The notes: generated by a model not told the origin, from the sequence alone. A DNA stretch of 64,000 nucleotides from Vibrio sp. UBA2441 (GCA_002342685.1 DDQN01000092.1:110559-174558), one strand, 5' to 3'. Shown: positions 35,213 to 44,631, counted from the stretch's first letter. Numbers and translations: made by a program.

Positions 35213-36730
35213 ATGGCTAACAAGAAAAACAATAAAGCACTACCTGACGGGCCGGACTGGACGTTCAGCCTGCTTGAAGATTATCACAAAGAAATTAAGC
35301 GAGTTGCAGAGCATTACCGATTAGACACATACACCAACCAAATTGAAGTAATTACTTCTGAACAAATGATGGATGCGTATTCTAGCGTTGGTATGCCCAT
35401 CAATTATCATCATTGGTCGTTTGGAAAAAAATTCATTCAAACAGAACAAAACTATAAACACGGTCAAATGGGGCTCGCATACGAGATTGTCATCAATTCT
35501 GACCCATGCATAGCATATTTGATGGAAGAGAACAGCGTCACCATGCAAGCACTGGTTATGGCGCATGCCAGTTATGGTCATAACTCCTTTTTTAAGGGGA
35601 ACTATCTGTTTCAAACATGGACAGATGCCAGCTCAATTATTGACTATTTATTATTCGCAAGAAACTACATTAATGACTGTGAAGAAAAACATGGAATTGC
35701 TGAGGTTGAAAATATACTCGATTCTTGCCATGCATTGATGAACTTTGGTGTAGACAGATATAAACGCCCCGAAAAAATTTCGATTGCTGAAGAAAAAATT
35801 CGCCAGGAGGAACGGGAAGCTTACCTACAATCACAAGTTAATGATTTATGGCGAACCGTTCCAAAATCGAAGGAAAAATCAGAACAGGAAATGAATCGTT
35901 TTCCACTGGAACCACAGGAAAACCTGCTTTACTTCATCGAAAAGCATGCTCCACTGCTGGAGCCATGGCAACGAGAAATTGTTCGTATCGTTCGAAAAGT
36001 CAGTCAGTATTTCTACCCACAAAAACAGACTCAGGTGATGAATGAGGGTTGGGCTACTTTCTGGCATTATACCATTCTCAACCATCTTTATGACGAGGGC
36101 TTAGTCACCGACAAATTTATTCTTGAATTTTTGCATAGCCACACCAATGTAGTCGCTCAGCCCGCGTACAACAGTCCATATTACAGCGGGATAAACCCTT
36201 ATGCGCTAGGTTTTGCCATGTTCCAGGACATTCGACGCATCTGTGAAAATCCCACCGATGAAGATAAGGAATGGTTCCCAGATCTGGCAGGTAGTGATTG
36301 GCTTGATTCTTTACATTTCGCGATGCATAACTTCAAGGACGAAAGCTTCATTAGTCAATATTTGTCTCCCAAACTTATTCGCGATTTTAAACTGTTCTCT
36401 GTGCTGGATGACGACAGGAAAAATTTCATTGAAGTTAGCCATATTCATGACGACCCCGGCTATCGTAAAATACGAGAAAAACTGGCGGCTCAATATAATC
36501 TTAGTAACCTTGAACCCAACATTCAGGTCTGGAATGTCGATGTTCGCGGTGATCGTTCAATGATTTTACAATATGTACCTCATGACCGAATACCACTGGA
36601 CGAAGGCCACGACGAGGTACTTAAACATCTCTACCGTTTATGGCGATTTGATGTGGTATTAGAAGAGTTAACCGAAACAGGTCGACGAAATATTCTTGCA
36701 ACCTGCCCAAGTAGATCAGAAACGGCTTAA
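35213..36730 (+). CDS. SpoVR family protein (YcgB)
   Basis: The product has 505 residues and matches the SpoVR/YcgB family. It shows PDGPDWTFSLLEDYHKEI at the start, NYHHWSFGKKF, the VMAHASYGHNSFFKGNY histidine-rich stretch, QVMNEGWATFWHYTI, and PYNSPYYSGINPYALGF-like AYNSPYYSGINPYALGF. The EGWATFWH and HNSFFKGN motifs suggest a metal site, but no reaction is established. The gene is the third of prkA-yeaH-spoVR, and YeaH and SpoVR are thought to act downstream of the kinase. Confidence 0.94.
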   Translation: MANKKNNKALPDGPDWTFSLLEDYHKEIKRVAEHYRLDTYTNQIEVITSEQMMDAYSSVGMPINYHHWSFGKKFIQTEQNYKHGQMGLAYEIVINSDPCIAYLMEENSVTMQALVMAHASYGHNSFFKGNYLFQTWTDASSIIDYLLFARNYINDCEEKHGIAEVENILDSCHALMNFGVDRYKRPEKISIAEEKIRQEEREAYLQSQVNDLWRTVPKSKEKSEQEMNRFPLEPQENLLYFIEKHAPLLEPWQREIVRIVRKVSQYFYPQKQTQVMNEGWATFWHYTILNHLYDEGLVTDKFILEFLHSHTNVVAQPAYNSPYYSGINPYALGFAMFQDIRRICENPTDEDKEWFPDLAGSDWLDSLHFAMHNFKDESFISQYLSPKLIRDFKLFSVLDDDRKNFIEVSHIHDDPGYRKIREKLAAQYNLSNLEPNIQVWNVDVRGDRSMILQYVPHDRIPLDEGHDEVLKHLYRLWRFDVVLEELTETGRRNILATCPSRSETA

Positions 36731-36768
36731 ATTCGTCACATAATGCTATAACAATTGAAACTGCTAAG

Positions 36769-36795
36769 AATATACCCAAGTAACTTGGGTATATT
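36769..36795. repeat. Perfect 12-bp palindromic hairpin after spoVR
   Basis: AATATACCCAAG and CTTGGGTATATT flank a 3-nt loop, 39 bp after the spoVR stop. Only a short T-run follows (GGTGGTTTT). It may terminate the prkA cluster or belong to a short palindromic repeat family. Confidence 0.6.
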
Positions 36796-36853
36796 GGTGG
36801 TTTTAATTATTTAAATGCACTTATCTTGAGAAGAGGTAAATATCCGTTTAGTA

Positions 36854-36868
36854 TGCAAATAATTATCA
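36854..36868. promoter_or_regulatory. Fur-box-like site upstream of the EamA transporter gene
   Basis: TGCAAAT-A-ATTATCA agrees with the 7-1-7 Fur consensus TGATAAT-A-ATTATCA at 13 of 15 positions. It ends 19 bp before the start codon, next to a TATAAT at 36871-36876, so a bound repressor would block the promoter. Confidence 0.6.
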
Positions 36869-36887
36869 TTTATAATTTGGATACGTT

Positions 36888-37769
36888 ATGGGTTATCTCT
36901 CCCTAGTTACCGTTATATGGGCATTTTCATTCAGCCTTATTGGCGTTTACCTTGCGGGTCAGGTTGATGCTTGGTTCTCTGTCTTGACCCGTGTAGCACT
37001 TGCTGCACTTGTTTTTGTACCATTTCTAAAAATTCGCTCCGTGCCCGCTTCATTAATAGCCAAATTAATGTGCATTGGGGCAGTACAACTCGGTTTAATG
37101 TACTGTTTTTATTACCAATCCTTTTTACTATTGTCTGTACCAGAAGTATTGTTATTTACTGTCTTTACACCTATCTACATCACCTTACTTCATGACTTAG
37201 TTAAAAGACAATTTTCTCCTTGGTATCTGGTCACTGCTGTGATTGCGGTACTTGGAGCTATTGTCATTAAGTTTGCTGGCATTAACGACAATTTTTTATT
37301 CGGATTCTTAATTGTTCAAGCCGCAAACATTTGTTTTGCTGTTGGCCAGGTAGCTTATAAACTTTTAATGGCAAAACAACCAACAGAGCTTCCTCAACAT
37401 ACTGTATTCGGCTATTTTTATCTGGGTGCCCTATGCGTTGCTCTAGTTGCTTTTGGCTTACTAGGCAATTCAGAGAAGCTCCCTTCCACTTCAATGCAGT
37501 GGGGTATCTTAATTTATCTTGGCACTGTTGCTTCAGGAGCCGGATATTTTCTTTGGAATAAAGGCGCCTGCCTTGTTAATGCGGGTGCATTAGCCATAAT
37601 GAACAACGCTTTAGTGCCGGCTGGATTGGTGGTTAACATCTTAATATGGAATAGAGACGCAGACATTCTAAAACTAACGCTTGGAGGGGCAATTATTTTG
37701 CTTTCACTCTGGGTAAATGAAACCTGGGTTAAGAAGCGTATTAACAAACAGCTCTCTTCTCTGACTTAA
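36888..37769 (+). CDS. EamA-family (DMT) transporter
   Basis: This is a ten-segment inner-membrane protein of 293 residues made of two EamA repeats (about 5-135 and 150-285). The repeats show LSLVTVIWAFSFSLIGVYLAG at the start, the VLGAIVIKFAG boundary, and GTVASGAGYFLWNKG plus NALVPAGLVVN in the second half. The family exports metabolites, often amino acids or related molecules; the substrate is not evident. A Fur-like box overlaps the presumed promoter, suggesting induction under iron limitation. It is a single gene ending in a bidirectional terminator. Confidence 0.88.
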   Translation: MGYLSLVTVIWAFSFSLIGVYLAGQVDAWFSVLTRVALAALVFVPFLKIRSVPASLIAKLMCIGAVQLGLMYCFYYQSFLLLSVPEVLLFTVFTPIYITLLHDLVKRQFSPWYLVTAVIAVLGAIVIKFAGINDNFLFGFLIVQAANICFAVGQVAYKLLMAKQPTELPQHTVFGYFYLGALCVALVAFGLLGNSEKLPSTSMQWGILIYLGTVASGAGYFLWNKGACLVNAGALAIMNNALVPAGLVVNILIWNRDADILKLTLGGAIILLSLWVNETWVKKRINKQLSSLT

Positions 37770-37796
37770 GTACAAGATTAAAAATCTACCAGCATA

Positions 37797-37826
37797 AAAA
37801 AACCGCTAGTAAAATAGCGGTTTTAA
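37797..37826. terminator. Bidirectional terminator after the EamA gene
   Basis: AAAACCGCTA pairs with TAGCGGTTTT across a 6-nt loop, with A-run and T-run flanks. It serves the EamA gene and the convergent small gene. Confidence 0.85.
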
Positions 37827-37836
37827 TTTCATGCAT

Positions 37837-38019
37837 TTAACTTTCATGCCGATTCATTTCTTCGTCAAAAGGCTGGCCTTCAATAGTCCAGTGTTCATTT
37901 GGATCAATAGCTTTATCGCAGATATCAATAGATAATCCCATATCTACCATTTCTCTTAACGTAAGATTGTCTGCAAGTTTGACCATCTCACCATTTCTAT
38001 TGCGTAATTCCATCATCAT
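37837..38019 (-). CDS. Small conserved-looking protein of unknown function
   Basis: The product is a 60-residue acidic soluble protein with no membrane segment or signal peptide. An AGGGG ribosome site lies just before three consecutive ATG codons (38019, 38016, 38013); the second or third has the better spacing. The sequence includes LADNLTLREMVDMGLSIDICDKAID. The good ribosome site and the shared terminator suggest a real gene. No family was recognised with certainty. It lies between the EamA gene and kdsB. Confidence 0.65.
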   Translation of the reverse strand: MMMELRNRNGEMVKLADNLTLREMVDMGLSIDICDKAIDPNEHWTIEGQPFDEEMNRHES

Positions 38020-38132
38020 CCCCTACTAACAGAAGCATTCACTATTAAATATAGTCTTTCTCGTAAAAAGTGACGGAAATATTAACCAAAAGAGCCCAAC
38101 TTTATAGACTCATTTCAACGACGGCCATTATA

Positions 38133-38888
38133 TTAATTACTTAGTGCTACCAACTTTCTGACGGCATCAAGATCTTCTTCGGTGTCAACTCCAGCAGGAG
38201 GCGCTTCTTTCGCCACATCGACATGGATTTTTTCACCATACCAAAGCACTCTAAGCTGTTCTAAGCACTCTATTTTTTCTAACTGACTCGGCTTCCAGTT
38301 AACATAGGTATTGATGAAGCCAGCACGATACGCATAAATACCGATATGCCGTAACAAAGGTTGTACTAGTTGCTTGTTATCATCGGAAAAATTATCACGA
38401 TCCCATGGAATAGTCGCACGGCTAAAATAGAGCGCATAGCCATCTTGATCAGTAACCACTTTTACCGCATTTGGGTTAAACACCTCTGACTCATGCTCAA
38501 TTTCTACGGCAAGTGTTGCCATTGGCGCAACACTATTTGCCAAGTTTTCAGCTACCTGCTTAATATTACTCGGAGGAATCAGGGGCTCATCACCTTGAAC
38601 ATTGACAATGATTTGCTCTCCATCAATATTCATTTTTTGTACGACTTCAGCAAGCCGCTCTGTTCCGGACTCATGATTAGGAGAAGTCATACACACAACA
38701 GCACCGAAAGACTGAGCCACAAGCTCTACTCTCTTATCGTCTGTAGCGATAATAACTTTTGAAGCACCAGCCTTTAAAGATTGTTCATAAACCCACTGAA
38801 TCATTGGTTTTCCACCAATATCAGCCAAAGGTTTGCCCGGTAGGCGTGATGACTGGTATCGAGCAGGGATAACAACCGTAAACGACAT
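38133..38888 (-). CDS. kdsB: CMP-KDO synthetase (3-deoxy-manno-octulosonate cytidylyltransferase)
   Basis: KdsB activates KDO with CTP for lipopolysaccharide inner-core synthesis in the cytoplasm. The product has 251 residues. It has the nucleotidyltransferase start VVIPARYQSSRLPGKPLADIGGKPMI, VQGDEPLIPP near 98, NPNAVKVVTD, FSRATIPWDR and LEQLRVLWYGEKI. It is the last gene of the comEC-msbA-lpxK-ycaR-kdsB run and overlaps the ycaR stop by one base (TAATG). Confidence 0.97.
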   Translation of the reverse strand: MSFTVVIPARYQSSRLPGKPLADIGGKPMIQWVYEQSLKAGASKVIIATDDKRVELVAQSFGAVVCMTSPNHESGTERLAEVVQKMNIDGEQIIVNVQGDEPLIPPSNIKQVAENLANSVAPMATLAVEIEHESEVFNPNAVKVVTDQDGYALYFSRATIPWDRDNFSDDNKQLVQPLLRHIGIYAYRAGFINTYVNWKPSQLEKIECLEQLRVLWYGEKIHVDVAKEAPPAGVDTEEDLDAVRKLVALSN

Positions 38889-39067
38889 TATTTGCCCTCT
38901 TCCATATTCATAGATCTGGCTTCTGTCTCCAATAAAACAGGGATCCCCTCTTTGATTGGATACGCTAAGCGATCAAATTTACAAACTAACTCTTGTTTAT
39001 CAGCATCGTAAGTTAGTTTTCCATTACAGATTGGACAAGCAACAATTTCAAGCAGACGGTGATCCAT
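38888..39067 (-). CDS. ycaR: Trm112/YcaR family small zinc-ribbon-like protein
   Basis: This is a 59-residue protein translated by hand from the ATG at 39067. It starts MDHRLLEIVACPICNGKLTY, continues LVCKFDRLAYPIKEGIPVLL and ends in MEEGK. The CPIC motif and the YPI-GIPVLL segment are the Trm112/DUF343 hallmarks. The second cysteine pair of a classical zinc ribbon is reduced to a single Cys here. It overlaps lpxK by 20 bp and kdsB by 1 bp. The same lpxK-ycaR-kdsB arrangement occurs in enterics. Confidence 0.92.
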   Translation of the reverse strand: MDHRLLEIVACPICNGKLTYDADKQELVCKFDRLAYPIKEGIPVLLETEARSMNMEEGK

Positions 39068-40055
39068 ACTCTTTCCTAACTTCTAATATTCTGTCTATTA
39101 TTCGCTGTTCGTCTTTTGATGAAAAACAAGCAGTTACTGGCAAATACCACCAGTTTTGTTTTGCATAAAAAGCACATTTCACAGCATCTTTTTCTGTCAT
39201 TATGACATTTTTCCCAGCTTTCTCTAAAGCAGCAATCTGGGAAGGTTCTAAATCTTGATGATCAGCAAAACCTCGCGTTTCTACCAAGTCAGCACCTAAG
39301 GATTCTAATGTTTTGAAAAAACGAGGCGGATGGCCTATACCTGCAAATGCAACTAATTGATCGAGAGTAGAAACTAAGCGTTGCTCCCCTGTCAATAAGT
39401 TAACTGCAAAGCCCGGAGAAAGTGACATTGCTATTTCTTGTTCGGTGGCCGTTCCGCCATTTGTAACAACAAAATCTACACTATTAAGGCGCTCAAGTCC
39501 TTCTCTCAAAGGTCCAAGCGGGATATAACTTTGATTTCCAAATCTGCGAACACCATCAACAATAGCAAATTCAATATCTCTATCTAACGCATAGTGTTGT
39601 AACCCATCGTCCGTCACAATAATATCAACACCAAGTTCAACTAACGCTTTTACAGCATTGGCTCGTTTGGGATCAACCGCAACAGACGCTTTTGTACGTT
39701 GATAGATAAGCATGGGTTCATCTCCACATGCTTTGGTCGACGTTCCAGAATCCAAAACCAAAGGATATGCGTCAGCCTTAGCACCATAACCTCTAGACAC
39801 TACTCCTGGGTTCAATCCAAGTTGTTGAAGTTTTTCTACCAACCAAATAACAACAGGTGTTTTCCCATTGCCACCCGCGGTAATATTCCCAACAACTATG
39901 ACGGGAACGGGCGAGCGATAGCTGTTTGATTTATCTTCTAAAAAGCTATCTCTTCTATGCTGGCTAATAAGCTTAAACAACTGACTCAATGGCCACAGTA
40001 AGGGCCATAGTACAAGTTTTAAAAAATGGTTTTCAAACCAAATCTTTTCAACCAT
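39048..40055 (-). CDS. lpxK: Tetraacyldisaccharide 4'-kinase
   Basis: LpxK phosphorylates the lipid A disaccharide precursor at the inner-membrane face. The product has 335 residues. An N-terminal membrane-associated helix (LVLWPLLWPLSQLFKLI, about 14-30) precedes the P-loop NITAGGNGKTP at 58-67. SRGYGAK, DEPMLI and VTDDGLQHYALDRDIE follow. It lies 5 bp downstream of msbA, the lipid A flippase gene, so both steps are coexpressed. The C-terminal 20 bp overlap ycaR. Confidence 0.97.
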   Translation of the reverse strand: MVEKIWFENHFLKLVLWPLLWPLSQLFKLISQHRRDSFLEDKSNSYRSPVPVIVVGNITAGGNGKTPVVIWLVEKLQQLGLNPGVVSRGYGAKADAYPLVLDSGTSTKACGDEPMLIYQRTKASVAVDPKRANAVKALVELGVDIIVTDDGLQHYALDRDIEFAIVDGVRRFGNQSYIPLGPLREGLERLNSVDFVVTNGGTATEQEIAMSLSPGFAVNLLTGEQRLVSTLDQLVAFAGIGHPPRFFKTLESLGADLVETRGFADHQDLEPSQIAALEKAGKNVIMTEKDAVKCAFYAKQNWWYLPVTACFSSKDEQRIIDRILEVRKEYGSPSA

Positions 40056-40060
40056 CGGTC

Positions 40061-41809
40061 TTAATCACTAAACTGAATTTGGTGTAATTGAGCATAAGCT
40101 CCCCCATGCTTGATCAGTTCGTCATGGGTTCCTTGTTCGATAATCTCACCCTCATCAACAACTAAAATCTGATCTGCTTTCTCGATAGTAGATAATCTAT
40201 GTGCAATCACAAGTACCGTTTTATCCTTTTGCAACTCATCCAATGCAGCTTGAATTGCTCGTTCTGATTCAGTATCGAGTGCCGAAGTCGCTTCATCAAG
40301 TATCAACACAGGTGAATCTCTAAGTAGTGCTCTGGCGATAGCAACTCTTTGACGTTGCCCTCCAGACAAACTAGCGCCATTTTCACCAATTACGGTATCA
40401 AATCCATCATCCATATCATTGATAAACTCCGTTGCATGCGCGAGTTCTGCCGCTTTAACTATCTGTTCCCGACTAAATTCGTTTTCCGCTGCATAAGCAA
40501 TATTATTCGCAATCGTGTCATTAAACAGATGGACATTTTGTGACACCAACGCAAAGTGGCTACGTAAGTTGGTTAATGTATAATCTTGAATATCTCGCTC
40601 ATCTAACTTAATTACACCTGAATCAACATCATAAAAACGCGTAAACAGATTAGCGATAGTACTCTTACCAGAACCAGAGCGCCCTACCAATGCGACGGTT
40701 TTTCCAACAGGTATATCAAAACTCACCTGATTAAGCGCTGGCTTATCTTTACCAGTATAAGAAAAGGTAACACTATCAACAGAAACCTTACCCTCAACCC
40801 GCTTAGTAGTATAAGTTCCTTTGTCTTTTTCTGTTTCCAGATCCATTAGTGCAAACAATGTCTGGCTTGCTGCCATACCTCGCTGAAACTGAGAGGTGAC
40901 ATTGGTTAACGCTTTAAGTGGGCGCATTAGGCCAAACATCGCCGAGAACACTACACCAAAAGTACCCGGTGTCAGGTTATTTTTTATCTCTTCAATACTT
41001 GCCAAATACAGAACCACAACCAATGCGACAGAAGCGATTAACTGAATAACCGGATTCGCCCAAGCCTGCGCAGCAACCAGTTTCATTGACTGTTGGCGCA
41101 TTTTATTACTTACGGTATCAAAACGATTTTTCTCAATCTCTTGGCCACCATAGCTAAGCACCACTTTATGCCCTTTTAACATCTGCTCAGAAGACGTTGA
41201 TACGACCCCCATTGCCGTTTGCATATTTTTGGAAATTTTTCTAAATCGTTTGGAGACAAACCCAATGGCGAAGGCAACGACGGGTGCAATAAACAATAAA
41301 ACCAGAGAAAGCTGCCAGCTGTTCCAGAACATCAAAATAAGAAGGCCAATAATACTCGCACCTTCCCGAACAATGCTCACTAAAGCCTTACTAGTTGCAG
41401 CAGAAACTTGTTCAGAGTCATAGGTAATTCGCGACAATAAAGCCCCTGTAGACTCTCGGTCAAAGAAACTCACAGGCATATGCATAAAGTGGTTAAAAAG
41501 ACCACGACGCATTCTCATGACAACATGGCCAGAAACCCATGACAAACAATACGTTGAGACGAAACCACTAAGCCCTCTTACTATCATTGCTCCGAAGATA
41601 ATTAAGGGAAGTATTTTTAAGAAATTGCTCTCTACATCTCCAAAGCCTTCATCGAGCAAAGGTTTTAATAGAGAAACCATATAGGTATCGGCAGCGGCAT
41701 TGATAATTAAGGCGACAATGGCAACCATCAAACCAGATTTATAATCTCGGATATAAGTCCACAAACGCTTAAAGGTTTGCAGGGTTGTCTCATCTTGTTT
41801 TTCAGACAT
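40061..41809 (-). CDS. msbA: Lipid A export permease/ATP-binding protein MsbA
   Basis: MsbA is a homodimeric ABC exporter that flips lipid A-core across the inner membrane. The product has 582 residues, the same as the Escherichia coli protein. Six membrane helices fill residues 20-320, with HMPVSFFDRESTGALLSRITYDSEQ as the coupling helix. The ATPase half has Walker A GRSGSGKST near 375, LSGGQRQR, VLILDEATSALD and the switch histidine in IAHRLSTI. It is located between comEC and lpxK in the usual order. Confidence 0.98.
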   Translation of the reverse strand: MSEKQDETTLQTFKRLWTYIRDYKSGLMVAIVALIINAAADTYMVSLLKPLLDEGFGDVESNFLKILPLIIFGAMIVRGLSGFVSTYCLSWVSGHVVMRMRRGLFNHFMHMPVSFFDRESTGALLSRITYDSEQVSAATSKALVSIVREGASIIGLLILMFWNSWQLSLVLLFIAPVVAFAIGFVSKRFRKISKNMQTAMGVVSTSSEQMLKGHKVVLSYGGQEIEKNRFDTVSNKMRQQSMKLVAAQAWANPVIQLIASVALVVVLYLASIEEIKNNLTPGTFGVVFSAMFGLMRPLKALTNVTSQFQRGMAASQTLFALMDLETEKDKGTYTTKRVEGKVSVDSVTFSYTGKDKPALNQVSFDIPVGKTVALVGRSGSGKSTIANLFTRFYDVDSGVIKLDERDIQDYTLTNLRSHFALVSQNVHLFNDTIANNIAYAAENEFSREQIVKAAELAHATEFINDMDDGFDTVIGENGASLSGGQRQRVAIARALLRDSPVLILDEATSALDTESERAIQAALDELQKDKTVLVIAHRLSTIEKADQILVVDEGEIIEQGTHDELIKHGGAYAQLHQIQFSD

Positions 41810-41842
41810 AGAAATGCATTGATTTTTGGGACAATAATTCGT

Positions 41843-44113
41843 TTATTCTACTCCCTTACGCAGCATCTGCCTATACCAAGCATAAGATTGTCTGTCCCTT
41901 ATTTTGAAGACTTTCCAGCCTGAAGGCGAAAAGTCGATGTTTATTTGTCCAGAATCTCTTGTATCCAGCCAAACTGACTGAAGACGTTGATATCGACCGA
42001 GCACTTTTTCGCTGGGTAAATTCCATTGATTGCCTTTTGCTATAGAAGCAATAGAGAGTTGTGGTAATACCTTTTGCAAAAACGGTAAACGGGAGGATGA
42101 ACTACTGCCATGGTGCGGTACGATAATTACATCGGCTGACAACTCTTGCCCAGATTTAGCCAACAGCAATTCCGCAACTGCATCGATATCTCCGGTTAAA
42201 AGAACCGTATTAAATCCGTCATCAATGCGTATAACACAGGAGTGCGGGTTGTAGGCTCTACTTACAATGCGAGGAGGCCAGAGAATTGAAAAATTAAGAT
42301 TCTGCCACTGCCACGCATTTCCTTTAATGCACGGCTGATAACCATCGAACCGCTGACTTGCCAGTTTCCAGGAAGGGGCAAACTGCTGTTCAATAATCTC
42401 TCTTCCACCAGCATGATCAGAATCCAAATGGCTGAGTATCAGCCCATCAATACGAGTCACTCTCCGGTTTAATAAAACAGGGATAATAATTGACTCAGCA
42501 ATGCTCCCCCCTTGCCACCGATTCCCCGTATCGTACAAGATATGTTTTCTCTCTTTATTGATAAGAATGGCCAGACCATGGCCAACATCAAGAACACTTA
42601 ATTGCCATTGTCGTTTAGCTTTCAACGAATTATCTATTTCACTTTCAATCAAGAACAGAGTGGATAGTGATATAAGACAAAACCAGTTAAGTTGACGACT
42701 CATCAAGGGCCGAATAAGTAATATAACCAGCACAGCGAGCAACCATAAACCTAAATTCGCTGGTGCGACAACCCAACTAATTTTAGCCAAATCAGCACTC
42801 CACAATACGGCTTGAAGAACCGAATCTACCCATTGCCAAGTTATTGCCGATATACTTTTATCGACCAACGTGAACAATAAAGAAATAAAAATTAGCGGTA
42901 CAATCACCACGCTAAATAAGGGCAAAAAAATCAAATTATATAAAGGAGAAAACAAACTCAGTCCATTAAAAAAATAGATAGTCATTGGTAACATCAGAAC
43001 AGTAAGTCCGAGCTGCATAAATGCCATTTTTTTAATAACATTCATCGAATGCATCAACGGAGAGCTGAGCAATAAATATATTGTTGTAACAGCGCCAAAT
43101 GACATCCAGAAACTCGTCGACAACATGGAAAATGGGTGTATTAGAATTACTATCGTCAAGGCAATAAGCAACTTAAGCCAACGGCTATAGTCCAATCGAA
43201 TCAAGTGTAAACATGCTAAAACAACACACATAATCAATGCGCGAAGCGTCGGCAGACTAAAGCCTGCCAGCCAAGAATACCCCCAAGCAAGTGCGCACGC
43301 GAAGAGCAAAGGAACCCAATGACCACTTGGAAATAACCAACGTATTCCAATGCCAAATTTCCAACCTATAAGAAACGAAACACCGATATGCAAACCAGAG
43401 ATAGCCACGAGATGAATCAGTCCGCTCGCCTTTAACTGCTGCCACTGTTGAGCAGATATAGCATTTCTGTCGCCAAAACTAAGCGCCAACAATAAAGGTT
43501 GGTTATCAAGGGATTTCGTCTGCTGATATACTAGCTGGTACAAATACAAGCGAAAGGAGTGTGAAGGTGATAGCCTCTTATTATCGGCTGATTCATTAAC
43601 AATTACCTTACCCTGCCAGTCTTGACTTAAAAAGTACTTTTCCTGATCAAAGCCTGCTTCGTTTAGTTTTCCATAAATAGGTTTTGCCTTAACATTCAGT
43701 TGCCACTTTTCTCCCAACATCAATTGCATAGATTTAGGAGAAATCAACTTAACCGAAGGTTGAGCATAAAAGTGCAATTTTCGACCATTTATTTCCTCTA
43801 TTTTGATCAAAAATTCATTACCGTGAGTTATTTCATTAAAAAAGCTGTCAATGCGAGCATTTATGATAATATCCCCACCAGTTAAGAACAGGTTTTCAGT
43901 TTTTAGCTGAAAAAAGTAACTATTTATCACTATGATGGATATTGCTAAGTATGCGAATAGCCCTACAGAAAGGACTGGGATATAAATACTAGCAAGTGTG
44001 AATAGAACACATAGGTTAAACCATCGCCAATCGGGGTAAACTCCCCAATAAAGAGCAATATAAGCGGTGCCAATAAATAAGATCAGATTCCAGTAGCTAG
44101 AGTAGAGAGTCAT
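41843..44113 (-). CDS. comEC: ComEC/Rec2 family DNA uptake channel protein
   Basis: ComEC is an inner-membrane protein thought to pass single-stranded DNA into the cytoplasm during natural transformation. The product has 756 residues from the ATG at 44113; a TTG five codons earlier would overlap the divergent gene. An N-terminal soluble/OB-like part is at 50-180. The competence domain HLVAISGLHIGVSFLIGW starts near 235, and many membrane helices follow. The C-terminal metallo-beta-lactamase-like domain has LDVGHGLAI, ILYDTG, LSHLDSDHAGG, LTGDID and VPHHGSSSSSRLPF. The order comEC-msbA-lpxK matches enteric ycaI. Natural competence is known in vibrios. Confidence 0.94.
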   Translation of the reverse strand: MTLYSSYWNLILFIGTAYIALYWGVYPDWRWFNLCVLFTLASIYIPVLSVGLFAYLAISIIVINSYFFQLKTENLFLTGGDIIINARIDSFFNEITHGNEFLIKIEEINGRKLHFYAQPSVKLISPKSMQLMLGEKWQLNVKAKPIYGKLNEAGFDQEKYFLSQDWQGKVIVNESADNKRLSPSHSFRLYLYQLVYQQTKSLDNQPLLLALSFGDRNAISAQQWQQLKASGLIHLVAISGLHIGVSFLIGWKFGIGIRWLFPSGHWVPLLFACALAWGYSWLAGFSLPTLRALIMCVVLACLHLIRLDYSRWLKLLIALTIVILIHPFSMLSTSFWMSFGAVTTIYLLLSSPLMHSMNVIKKMAFMQLGLTVLMLPMTIYFFNGLSLFSPLYNLIFLPLFSVVIVPLIFISLLFTLVDKSISAITWQWVDSVLQAVLWSADLAKISWVVAPANLGLWLLAVLVILLIRPLMSRQLNWFCLISLSTLFLIESEIDNSLKAKRQWQLSVLDVGHGLAILINKERKHILYDTGNRWQGGSIAESIIIPVLLNRRVTRIDGLILSHLDSDHAGGREIIEQQFAPSWKLASQRFDGYQPCIKGNAWQWQNLNFSILWPPRIVSRAYNPHSCVIRIDDGFNTVLLTGDIDAVAELLLAKSGQELSADVIIVPHHGSSSSSRLPFLQKVLPQLSIASIAKGNQWNLPSEKVLGRYQRLQSVWLDTRDSGQINIDFSPSGWKVFKIRDRQSYAWYRQMLRKGVE

Positions 44114-44121
44114 TTTCGCCA

Positions 44122-44631
44122 ATGCCAAAAAAGTTTATACAGCGCTTTATGCCGGATCACGAAGTCATCAGGCGACAAAAGGCACTTAAGATATTTGGAA
44201 ACGTGCTTTACAACCCTAATTTGTGGTGTCTAAATCGCCGCTCTGCTTCTGGTGCGTTTGCTTTGGGGCTGTTTATGGCTTTCGTTCCGCTACCAAGTCA
44301 AATGATCATGTCTGCAGGTTTGGCTATTGTTCTTGGCGTCAATTTGCCACTTTCTATCGCACTGGTTTGGATTAGTAACCCGATCACCATGCCAATCATG
44401 TTTTATTTCTGCTATAAAGTTGGCGCTATAATTCTTCAAACATCCAACCAACATTTCCACTTTGAACTCAGCTGGGACTTTCTTATAAATCAAATGAGCA
44501 CGATTGGACCACCATTTTTACTCGGTTGCCTAGTGTGCGGTATTATTTGTTCTGCTATAGGATATTTTGGCATTCGTGGATTATGGCGCTATTCCGTAGT
44601 GAGAAGCTGGCAGCAACGCCAATCAAGATAA
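44122..44631 (+). CDS. DUF2062 domain membrane protein
   Basis: This is a 169-residue protein with a basic N-terminus (FIQRFMPDHEVIRRQKALKIF) and three or four hydrophobic segments from residue 45. SASGAFALGLFMAFVPLPSQM and NLPLSIALVWISNPITMPIMFYFCYKVG are typical DUF2062 motifs. The function is unknown. It is divergent from comEC, with only 8 bp between the two start codons, so each promoter must lie within the other's coding sequence or the start region is shared. Confidence 0.88.
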   Translation: MPKKFIQRFMPDHEVIRRQKALKIFGNVLYNPNLWCLNRRSASGAFALGLFMAFVPLPSQMIMSAGLAIVLGVNLPLSIALVWISNPITMPIMFYFCYKVGAIILQTSNQHFHFELSWDFLINQMSTIGPPFLLGCLVCGIICSAIGYFGIRGLWRYSVVRSWQQRQSR

